DNA from: Desulfurococcales archaeon
GTDB lineage: Archaea; Thermoproteota; Thermoprotei_A; Sulfolobales; Fervidicoccaceae
Assembly (NCBI GenBank): GCA_027048265.1
Contig: JALTXS010000011.1
Location: 1-6,826 of the forward strand
DNA length: 6,826 bases
Reading direction: 5' to 3'
The notes under the pieces are model-generated. The model worked only from the letters and a program-made list of their open reading frames with translations, ran no database searches and was not told the origin of the DNA. This document shows positions 1-5,136 of the stretch, piece by piece (the stretch's first letter is position 1; each line of letters opens with the position of its first letter). A program made the position numbers and the translations under genes.

Positions 1-150
1 GGCTTCATCCGCAGTCTCTATGGCCTCCCGGACCTGCTCCCGCGAGAGCGCGTAGACCTCCTCAAAAACCTGGCCCGTAGAGGGGTCCTCCACAGGCAGG
101 GTCTCCCTACCCTCCACGGGCTCCCCTCCGAGAATGGGCCTGACGGGCAA
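1..150 (-). CDS. Aldehyde dehydrogenase family protein, N-terminal 50 codons (runs off left edge)
   Basis: Read on the minus strand from a TTG at 150-148, this frame is open to the window edge. The visible protein starts MPVRPILGGEPVEGRETLPV and continues with EDPSTGQVFEEVYALSREQV, then REAIETADEA. This is the standard N-terminus of the NAD(P)-dependent aldehyde dehydrogenase superfamily: a '(I)xGE-x-V' strand, an 'xxPsTGevfeev' hairpin, then a helix of the type 'sreqVreAIeaAdeA'. The Rossmann and catalytic domains (Cys/Glu) lie outside the window, so substrate cannot be assigned. TTG was chosen because it has an SD-like AGGGGGTG at 165-158, seven bases upstream, and an AT-rich promoter element further back; the frame is closed by TAA at about 193-191. 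It follows tryptophanase on the same strand with a 90-bp gap holding its own likely promoter, so it need not be cotranscribed. Family call is firm for such a short piece; exact function is unknown. Confidence 0.72.
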   Translation of the reverse strand, partial: MPVRPILGGEPVEGRETLPVEDPSTGQVFEEVYALSREQVREAIETADEA

Positions 151-177
151 ACCGAGACACCCCCTAGGGCAGAAGCT

Positions 178-197
178 CTTAACAATAAATTAATCAA
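178..197 (-). promoter_or_regulatory. AT-rich box A (TATA-like) element for the aldehyde dehydrogenase gene
   Basis: On the minus strand this reads TTGATTAATTTATTGTTAAG, an AT-rich island in GC-rich DNA. Its centre is about 37 bases upstream of the TTG start, which would place transcription initiation some 10-15 bases before the start codon, close to the SD-like AGGGGGTG at 165-158. The position fits an archaeal TBP/TFB promoter. The call is from composition and spacing only. Confidence 0.4.
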
Positions 198-240
198 CAG
201 TCCCCCTAATACCACCTCCGCCCCCAACACGATGGGGCTC

Positions 241-1608
241 CTAGACGGGCTCCAGCTTTGCCAGGAAGTGCCTAACCCCCCGGACCCTGGGCTCCCACTT
301 CAACCTAAGCCCCCTCACAGAAGACGGGTTTGAAACCACCCTCGCCAGGGACTCGGCCACGTAGCCCAGTTGAGACGCCGTGTAGGTTCTCCTCGGCACG
401 GCTAGGCGTAGGAGCTCCGGCCTCTCCCCACCATCACCAGACTCTACGAATGCCAGTCGACCCAGACCTACCGCCCGCACTCCTGACTCCAGGTACAGGG
501 CCGCTGCTAGGGCGTCTGCGGGGAACTGCTCGGAGGGAATGTGGGGCAGGGCCTCACCTGCGTCCACGTATACCGCGTGCCCTCCCACAGGCCTCAGTAT
601 GGGCACGCCCCTCTCCTCCAGCATCTCCCCCAGCCACCTGACCTGCTCTACCCTGTGCCTCAGATAATCCTCGTCAAGAACCTCCCTAAGCCCCTGGGCC
701 ATTGCCTCGAGGTCCCTCCCCGCCAGCCCCCCGTAGGTGACGAAGCCCTCCTCAAGCACAACCCTAGCGGCGAGCTCCTCGTACACGCGGGGCTCCCGGG
801 TGGCTATGAAGCCCCCGATGTTGACCAGGCCATCCTTCTTGGCACTCATGACGAAATGGTCCCCCAGCTCAATTATGTCCCGGGCTATCTCCGCCACGCT
901 CCTCCCCCTCTGCCCCGGCTCCCTCTCCCTAACGAACCAGGCGTTCTCCGCGAACCGTGAAATGTCGAGTACGAGGGGGACGCCATAGCTGTCGGCGACT
1001 TCCCTTACCCTCCTGAGGTTCTCGAGGGAGACAGGCTGGCCCCCCAGCGTGTTGTTGGTAAGCACCATGACTACGAAGCTGACCTCCCCACTCTTCTCCC
1101 GGAGGAGCCCCTCAAGCGCCCCAACGTCCATGTTGCCCTTAAAGGGATGATCCCTCCGAGGCTCCAGGGCCTCGGGTACGGGCAGGTCCAAGGGCACCGC
1201 CCCCCGGTCCAGCAGCACCGCCCGCCCCGTGTCAAAGTGTGCATTAGCAGGAACCAGACGCCCCCCACGCATTCTGAGGAGCGTCGTGTATAGTATTCTC
1301 TCCCCCGCCCTCCCCTGGTGCACGGGGAGCACCAACTCCAGGCCAAGGACCTCCCGAACCGCCCTGTGGAAGATCTCCCAACTCCGGGCCCCCGCGTAGG
1401 CCTCATCCCCTCTCATGAGCGCGGCCCACTGCTCCACGCTCATGGCCCCGGTGCCGCTGTCGGTGAGGAGGTCTATGAACACGTCCACGCTCCTAAGGCG
1501 GAAGACGTTCCAATGGGCCTCCCTCAGCCTCCGCAGCCTCTCCTCCCGTGGTAGAAGTCGTAGGGGCTCCACCATCCTTATCCGGTAAGGCTCAAGGGGC
1601 AAGTCCAT
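241..1608 (-). CDS. tnaA: Tryptophanase (L-tryptophan indole-lyase), PLP-dependent
   Basis: 455-residue cytosolic beta-eliminating lyase that converts L-tryptophan to indole, pyruvate and ammonia. It is collinear with bacterial tryptophanase (about 471 aa) and tyrosine phenol-lyase (about 456 aa) from the N-terminal EPYRIRMVEP to the C-terminal HFLAKLEPV. Visible motifs: IDLLTDSGTGAM (45-56), MRGDEAYAG with the catalytic-type Tyr71 (65-73), HQGR (97-100), GGQPVS (189-194), SRFAENAWF (217-225) and SAKKDGL with the Schiff-base Lys258. Arg401 in RLAVPRR would bind the substrate carboxylate. Gly52, Glu69 and Asn263 match the known monovalent-cation site. Tryptophanase is preferred over tyrosine phenol-lyase because Asp126 (FDTG) and His447 (RHF) match E. 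coli TnaA Asp137 and His463, and Leu382 sits where the phenol-lyases have a specificity Arg. The ATG start aligns exactly with family N-termini. It lies 51 bp downstream of the regulator gene and may be cotranscribed with it. Activity is unproven. Confidence 0.92.
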   Translation of the reverse strand: MDLPLEPYRIRMVEPLRLLPREERLRRLREAHWNVFRLRSVDVFIDLLTDSGTGAMSVEQWAALMRGDEAYAGARSWEIFHRAVREVLGLELVLPVHQGRAGERILYTTLLRMRGGRLVPANAHFDTGRAVLLDRGAVPLDLPVPEALEPRRDHPFKGNMDVGALEGLLREKSGEVSFVVMVLTNNTLGGQPVSLENLRRVREVADSYGVPLVLDISRFAENAWFVREREPGQRGRSVAEIARDIIELGDHFVMSAKKDGLVNIGGFIATREPRVYEELAARVVLEEGFVTYGGLAGRDLEAMAQGLREVLDEDYLRHRVEQVRWLGEMLEERGVPILRPVGGHAVYVDAGEALPHIPSEQFPADALAAALYLESGVRAVGLGRLAFVESGDGGERPELLRLAVPRRTYTASQLGYVAESLARVVSNPSSVRGLRLKWEPRVRGVRHFLAKLEPV

Positions 1609-1619
1609 GGAGCATACCC

Positions 1620-1650
1620 GTTAAACAATAGGCGGGGCGCCTACAAGTAG
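1620..1650 (-). promoter_or_regulatory. Palindromes and AT-rich element in the regulator-tryptophanase gap
   Basis: The 51-bp gap (1609-1659) holds a perfect inverted repeat TAGGCG-GGG-CGCCTA at 1629-1643, directly followed by a second small palindrome CTACAAGTAG at 1641-1650. On the minus strand the next bases are TATTGTTTAA (1630-1621), which looks like box A but is centred only about 17 bases from the tryptophanase ATG, too close for a normal archaeal promoter. I see three readings: an operator plus an unusual promoter, a transcript hairpin between two cotranscribed genes, or a weak terminator for the upstream gene (the following minus-strand bases are only modestly T-rich). The sequence does not decide between them. 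Confidence 0.35.
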
Positions 1651-1659
1651 TTTCCGCAA

Positions 1660-2904
1660 CTAGGCTCCCGCCTCTCCCTCCCCCTGGCCAACATGCTCCT
1701 CGTCCTCCTCTACGGGACGCTCCAGTATAACCCTGTTAACCTTGCCCTCTTTAACCACCCTAACATAGCCCCACTGCTCCAGCCTCCTAACCCTCCTCCA
1801 AAGGCTCGTCTTCGGCAGGCCAGTCAACGTCTGGAGCCTGCTCTGCGTGGTAGAGCCCCCGGCCCTCTCGAGGGCTTTCAGCACGAGCCTGTCCGTCTCA
1901 TCGAGCTCCCTGGGAGGGGTCTCAACGGGCTCGGGAGCCGCAGAGCCTGGTGAGCCCGGCTTCCCCCTCCTGATGTAGAGGAGAAGCCCCGCCCCCGCTG
2001 CAGCGAGGGCGAGTACAGCGAGTATCACTAGTAGCGGTGTGGTTCCTCCCCGGTTGGTTGTCGTTGTTGTGTTAAGTCGTGGGGCCTCCGTTGAGGTGCT
2101 AGCTGGTGGTGTTGGCGAGGATGTTGATGGGGGTGGGCTGGGCGTGGGTGTTGTCTGGTTTTGGGTTACTGTGGGCAGGGTGGTGGTTCTCTGTGGGGTG
2201 GTTTGAGTTTCCATTGGCGATGACGTGGTGTTTTCCGGTGGGGCTGGGCCTGGCGTGGAGGGGGGTGTTGTGGTCTCCTGGGTGCTGGTTTGTGTTGTTC
2301 TGGGGGCCCCGGTAGGGCTTGTTGTTGTGGTGTTGGCTTGGCTTGGGGTGGGGGTTCCTGTGGCTCGTGTCTGTGTAGTGTGCTGTGGGGGCTTTATGGC
2401 CTCGGCTATCACGTATGATATTGTGAGGGTGGTGTTCAGCGGGGGTATTCGGAGGATTAGAGTCTCTCCCTCGATGGCCACGTCCAGTGCTGGGGGGATG
2501 TCCAGGAGTATGACGCCCGGGTCTATGACTAGGTGGATGCTCTGGTTAGTGGGGGTTAGGTTGAGTGATAGTATACCCCCCTGCTCCAGAACGTGGGCGA
2601 GGTAGCTCAGGCTCGCGTTGGCCTGGAGGGGGGAAGCGACATAGAGCACACCGGCCTCATCATCATAAATCGCTGGTAGGAGGGTCCCATTAAGGGTGAC
2701 AACAATTGTCTCGAGGAGAGGGGGGGCGGGTAGGCTAACCCTGTTAAGTCCCTCCCCGAGCTCTAGGGTGGTGTTAACCAGGACTCCCCCGGGGGTTACG
2801 TGGATACTCCAGTAGCCATCCTCGCCTATGGCGAGAGTGACAGGGGCTGTTATGGTGAGAACAGCTATTATGACAAGCCACTGGCCTGGAATTGTCTTGG
2901 GCAT
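1660..2904 (-). CDS. Putative membrane-anchored winged-helix transcription regulator with glycosylated stalk
   Basis: 414 residues with a clear modular plan; I do not recognise a named family. Residues about 9-26 form a signal peptide or first membrane helix (WLVIIAVLTITAPVTLAIG). Residues 27-170 are strand-rich with alternating hydrophobics, likely an extracytoplasmic domain. Residues 171-288 are a Thr/Ser/Pro/Gln stalk. Residues 289-310 are a hydrophobic helix followed by IRRGK, so the positive-inside rule puts the C-terminus in the cytosol. Residues 333-396 are a winged-helix domain: DETDRLVLKALERAGG, then TQSRLQTLTGLPKTSLWRRV as helix 2 and recognition helix, then the wing GYVRVVKEGKVNRVIL. 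An acidic tail (397-414) ends it. Ten N-X-S/T sequons are visible (Asn 44, 72, 96, 115, 120, 157, 191, 225, 249, 278), all outside. The ATG at 2904 has only a weak SD (GGGGA). It diverges from the trp operon and precedes tryptophanase, suggesting a local regulatory role; DNA target and signal are unknown. It could instead be a surface protein with a non-regulatory wHTH. Confidence 0.75.
   Translation of the reverse strand: MPKTIPGQWLVIIAVLTITAPVTLAIGEDGYWSIHVTPGGVLVNTTLELGEGLNRVSLPAPPLLETIVVTLNGTLLPAIYDDEAGVLYVASPLQANASLSYLAHVLEQGGILSLNLTPTNQSIHLVIDPGVILLDIPPALDVAIEGETLILRIPPLNTTLTISYVIAEAIKPPQHTTQTRATGTPTPSQANTTTTSPTGAPRTTQTSTQETTTPPSTPGPAPPENTTSSPMETQTTPQRTTTLPTVTQNQTTPTPSPPPSTSSPTPPASTSTEAPRLNTTTTTNRGGTTPLLVILAVLALAAAGAGLLLYIRRGKPGSPGSAAPEPVETPPRELDETDRLVLKALERAGGSTTQSRLQTLTGLPKTSLWRRVRRLEQWGYVRVVKEGKVNRVILERPVEEDEEHVGQGEGEAGA
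2041..2394 (-). repeat. Low-complexity coding stretch for the Thr/Ser/Pro stalk
   Basis: This encodes residues 171-288 of the membrane-anchored protein. The coding strand is dominated by A and C, and the plus strand is correspondingly G/T-rich, because ACx (Thr), CCx (Pro), CAA (Gln) and AGC/TCx (Ser) codons prevail. There is no regular repeat unit; runs such as TTTTT or PPP recur irregularly. Such stretches usually form an extended, O- or N-glycosylated stalk that lifts an outer domain through the S-layer; four of the protein's sequons fall in it. The skew makes several spurious open frames on the plus strand. Confidence 0.7.
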
Positions 2905-2938
2905 AGCGTGTCCCCGGGGGGTCTCTGGTTTTCCATGT

Positions 2939-2976
2939 GCGTGGAGACATTATAAAAATAACAACACGCATGGAGA
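2939..2976. repeat. Direct repeat pair flanking the TATA box; candidate operator
   Basis: GCGTGGAGA (2939-2947) and GCATGGAGA (2968-2976) are 9-base direct repeats with one mismatch. They are offset by 29 bases and lie on either side of the AT-rich box at 2948-2960. The same segments also form an imperfect inverted repeat (TCCATGTGCGTG at 2932-2943 against CACGCATGGA at 2965-2974, with a two-base offset). This placement is what a regulator competing with TBP/TFB would use. The repeats are short enough that chance cannot be excluded. Confidence 0.35.
2948..2960 (-). promoter_or_regulatory. Box A element for the membrane-anchored regulator gene
   Basis: The plus-strand run CATTATAAAAATA reads TATTTTTATAATG on the minus strand, a good archaeal box A. 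Its centre is about 50 bases upstream of the ATG at 2904, placing initiation near 2926-2930 and giving a leader of roughly 20-25 bases that contains the palindrome CCCCGGGG (2912-2919) and the only SD-like bases. As the element is nearly symmetric in composition it could also drive plus-strand transcription, which would give trpA a leader of about 80 bases. Confidence 0.5.
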
Positions 2977-2999
2977 GGGAAGCATCCTTGGCTGTTTTT

Positions 3000-3016
3000 G
3001 GAAAAAGTTAATTAAC
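3000..3016 (+). promoter_or_regulatory. BRE and box A of the trp operon promoter
   Basis: GGAAAAAG (3000-3007) resembles a TFB recognition element and runs into GTTAATTAAC (3007-3016), a perfect 10-bp palindrome whose core TTAATTAA would serve as box A. It is centred about 50 bases before the trpA ATG, so initiation is expected near 3037-3040 with a leader of about 25 bases. The spacing supports this as the main promoter of the plus-strand operon. No TGTACA box, the site known for the methanogen regulator TrpY, occurs in the intergenic region. Confidence 0.5.
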
Positions 3017-3042
3017 CCTATACCAGAGGTTATGCCACCTCG

Positions 3043-3072
3043 GTGAGTGTGATGACCCGCCAATGGGCCTAG
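3043..3072 (+). other. Possible mini-ORF with a Trp codon overlapping the trpA start
   Basis: GTG at 3043 (or GTG 3049, or ATG 3052) opens a frame reading MSVMTRQWA, then TAG at 3070-3072. It ends 10 bases inside trpA in another frame and has a single TGG just across the trpA ATG. A second tiny frame, MPPR (3032-3046), ends on this GTG as a GTGA overlap. If translated, these could couple trpA initiation to ribosome movement over a Trp codon. One Trp codon in nine is weak evidence, and the expected transcription start (about 3038) leaves almost no room for an SD. Confidence 0.15.
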
Positions 3073-3842
3073 AGGAACCGGGTTTCTCAGCCTATATTCC
3101 CCTCGCCTACCCCTCTCCCACGAGGTTCCTAGAGGTCCTTGAAGCACTTGTGCCCTGCACGGATTTCTTCGAGATAGGATTGCCCTCTCAGAAACCGAAG
3201 TATGATGGACCTACAATAAGGAAAGCCCACATAGGGGCACTGGAAGCTCTAGGAGAAGCTGAGGCTGGTGGTAGGCTCCTTTCTTTCCTGGAAACAGCTG
3301 CTAGAATCCTAAGGAACTCTAGCGTTCCCTACGTGTTGATGACCTACTACAGCGACCACAGGCAAAGAGTCACAAGCCTGCTGGAGGCTGCCGGTAACCT
3401 TGGGGCTGGATGCGTACTGTTCCCCGACCTGCTCTTCGACCACTACGACCATATGCAGGACTACATCGAAGGAAGCCGGGAAGCGGGTATGAAGCCCTGC
3501 TTCTTCGCCTCCAGCCGGTTCCCCCACCGCCTGCTCGCCGAACTTTCTCGACGGGATCCCCTGTTCATATACATGGGCCTCCAACCCACGACGGGTGTAG
3601 AGTTACCGATAGGCGTTGCCAGGAACCTGGCCCTGGCCAGAAAGCTTGTCGGGGAAGCCTATCTCCTAGCAGGTTTCGCTGTAAAGAGACCCCAGGACGC
3701 TCAAGGCCTGGTGAGAGCAGGTGCTAGCGGAGTTGTGGTGGGGACCGCCCTGCTGGAAAGGCTCGAAAAAGAGGGCCCAAGCGAGATGAGAGAGCTAGCC
3801 TGCAGGCTTAGGAAGGCGGTAAAGGAAGCAAGTATGGCCTAG
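3063..3842 (+). CDS. trpA: Tryptophan synthase alpha chain
   Basis: 259-residue TIM-barrel enzyme that cleaves indole-3-glycerol phosphate to indole and glyceraldehyde 3-phosphate in the cytosol, slightly shorter than the bacterial chain (about 268 aa). FFEIGLP carries the catalytic Glu37 (Glu49 in Salmonella) and KYDGPTI carries Asp48 (Asp60). Also present are VLMTYYS (91-97), PDL (121-123), the mobile loop 6 region QPTTGVELP (174-182) with its conserved TG, and the phosphate-binding strands GFAV (204-207) and SGVVVGTALLERL (222-234). ATG 3063 is the only plausible start, since no ATG/GTG/TTG lies upstream in frame before a stop; GTGAT at 3049-3053 could act as a weak SD. It is the first gene of the operon. 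Its TAG stop (3840-3842) runs into the AGGAGGT that precedes trpB, so translation of the two is probably coupled. The neighbouring beta chain is class 2, so the complex may be weaker or transient than the TrpA-TrpB1 one. Confidence 0.95.
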   Translation: MGLEEPGFSAYIPLAYPSPTRFLEVLEALVPCTDFFEIGLPSQKPKYDGPTIRKAHIGALEALGEAEAGGRLLSFLETAARILRNSSVPYVLMTYYSDHRQRVTSLLEAAGNLGAGCVLFPDLLFDHYDHMQDYIEGSREAGMKPCFFASSRFPHRLLAELSRRDPLFIYMGLQPTTGVELPIGVARNLALARKLVGEAYLLAGFAVKRPQDAQGLVRAGASGVVVGTALLERLEKEGPSEMRELACRLRKAVKEASMA

Positions 3843-3847
3843 GAGGT
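3841..3847 (+). promoter_or_regulatory. Strong Shine-Dalgarno AGGAGGT between trpA and trpB
   Basis: AGGAGGT overlaps the last two bases of the trpA stop codon. Three start codons follow in the trpB frame: TTG 3847 (overlaps the SD), GTG 3850 (2 bases away) and GTG 3859 (11 bases away, or 6 from a GGTG at 3849-3852). The first two are too close for normal initiation, which favours 3859. Confidence 0.6.
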
Positions 3848-3858
3848 TGGTGCCTATT

Positions 3859-5136
3859 GTGGCGATTCCCCTCAAATGGTACAACATCTCCGCAGACCTC
3901 CCCCGACCCCTGCCACCCTTAGTGGACCCCCTGGATGACGGTGGGAGCAGGATAGCCCTGCTGACCAGGATACTGCCAAGCAGGCTCATAGACGAGGAGT
4001 ACAACCTTTCACGCTACATACCCATCCCGCCCGAGGTTGTAGCATCCTACCACAGGATTGGGAGGCCCACCCCCCTTCTAAGGGCAGAGAGCCTAGAACG
4101 CCGCCTGGGCGTGCAAGGCAGGGTAAGGATATACTACAAGTACGAGGGAGCCCTCCCAACGGGCAGCCACAAAATAAACACGGCGCTACCACAGGTACAC
4201 TATGCGCGTCTTGATGGAGCAGAGGAGGTAGCGACAGAGACAGGAGCAGGTCAATGGGGCCTTGCGGTCGCTACCGCAGCGAGCATAATGGGGGTCAGGG
4301 CAAAAGTCTTCATGACCCGCTCTAGCTACGAGAAGAAGAGGGCCCGCCGTGTTCTAATGGAGAGCCTTGGTGCCCAAGTGGTACCCAGCCCCAGCGAGCT
4401 CACCCGGGCGGGGAGGAGGGCCCTTGAGAAGGACACCCGCCATCCCGGTAGCTTGGGCCTAGCAATAACCGAGGCCGTGGAGCACGTGCTCTCTGGTGAT
4501 GGGAGAAGGTATGTGGCAGGCTCTGTTCTCGAGAGTGTTATCACACACCAGACCGTCATTGGCCAAGAGTTGCTGGACCAGCTCCCCGAGGAGCCCGACT
4601 ACATGGTGGCATGCGTAGGAGGTGGGAGCAACATGGCAGGATTCGCCTATCCAGCTATAGGCCTTCGCCTCAGGGGGGAGGGATTCGAGAAAACCCGCTT
4701 CATCGCAGCGGAATCCACGGCGTCACCGAGGCTAACCCGGGGCGAGTACAGGTATGATGGCCTGGACTCAGGCCTAGTACTACCCTTGGCCCGTATGTAC
4801 ACCCTGGGGCGGAACCACGTGCCCCCGGCTATACACGCCGCTGGGCTAAGGTATCATGGCGCAGCGCCCAGCCTCAGCCTACTGAGGAGCCTGGGACTCA
4901 TAGAGCCCATCGCCTACAATCAGGAAGAGGTCTTTAAGGCAGCGTTGCTCTTCGCCCGAAGCGAGGGCATTGTTCCTGCTCCAGAGAGCGCCCACGCTGT
5001 GAAGGCGGCTATAGACATCGCTAGCAGGTCCCGGGGGGATACGGTGGTGGTCTTCAACCTTAGCGGTCATGGTCTCATGGATTTCGAGTCATACGAGGTC
5101 ATTCTAAGGAACACGGGTGGTGAGAGCCTTGGCTGA
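3859..5136 (+). CDS. trpB: Tryptophan synthase beta chain, class 2 (TrpB2)
   Basis: PLP enzyme that joins indole and L-serine to give L-tryptophan. It has about 425 residues from GTG 3859 (429 if TTG 3847 is used, and that numbering is used below), the length of TrpB2 proteins rather than TrpB1 (about 395). TrpB2 signs are the extended N-terminus KWYNISADLPRPLPPLVDP, the GRPTPL motif (72-77), YYKYEGALPTGSHKINTA with Schiff-base Lys109 (96-113), and ETGAGQWG with catalytic-type Glu131, where TrpB1 has ETGAGQHG. CVGGGSNMAGF (256-266) binds the PLP phosphate. VPAPESAHAVKAA (376-388) and FNLSGHG (403-409) complete the fold. It sits directly after trpA, as in other crenarchaea where a TrpB2 replaces TrpB1 as partner of TrpA. 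The alternative is an indole-salvage role for a stand-alone TrpB2, but operon position argues for biosynthesis. Start chosen from the SD spacing. The TGA at 5134-5136 lies inside the start of trpD. Confidence 0.93.
   Translation: MAIPLKWYNISADLPRPLPPLVDPLDDGGSRIALLTRILPSRLIDEEYNLSRYIPIPPEVVASYHRIGRPTPLLRAESLERRLGVQGRVRIYYKYEGALPTGSHKINTALPQVHYARLDGAEEVATETGAGQWGLAVATAASIMGVRAKVFMTRSSYEKKRARRVLMESLGAQVVPSPSELTRAGRRALEKDTRHPGSLGLAITEAVEHVLSGDGRRYVAGSVLESVITHQTVIGQELLDQLPEEPDYMVACVGGGSNMAGFAYPAIGLRLRGEGFEKTRFIAAESTASPRLTRGEYRYDGLDSGLVLPLARMYTLGRNHVPPAIHAAGLRYHGAAPSLSLLRSLGLIEPIAYNQEEVFKAALLFARSEGIVPAPESAHAVKAAIDIASRSRGDTVVVFNLSGHGLMDFESYEVILRNTGGESLG

Noticed and set aside
18..230. 70-codon minus-strand frame overlapping the left edge
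   Set aside because: The protein is Arg/Ser-rich and resembles nothing. The neighbouring frame in the same place encodes a clear aldehyde dehydrogenase N-terminus with its own SD.
241..1608. Naming this gene tyrosine phenol-lyase
   Set aside because: Much of the sequence resembles it, but the Arg that binds phenolic substrates is Leu382, and Asp126 and His447 are the tryptophanase-type residues.
1592..1615. Mini-ORF MLHGLAP overlapping the tryptophanase start (a possible TnaC-like leader)
   Set aside because: It has no Trp codon or TnaC-like features and is only seven codons long; most likely chance.
2106..2605. Plus-strand open frames rich in Val, Gly and Trp
   Set aside because: They are the complement of the Thr/Pro stalk coding region and exist only because its codon skew removes stops on the other strand.
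2920..3031. Inverted pair CTCTGGT (2923-2929) and ACCAGAG (3022-3028)
   Set aside because: Seven bases about 93 bp apart, at unequal distances from the two promoters; too weak to call an operator.
3049..3055. GTGATGA, a perfect C box of an archaeal C/D guide RNA
   Set aside because: No CTGA D box follows within a usable distance, so it is taken as chance overlap with the trpA leader.
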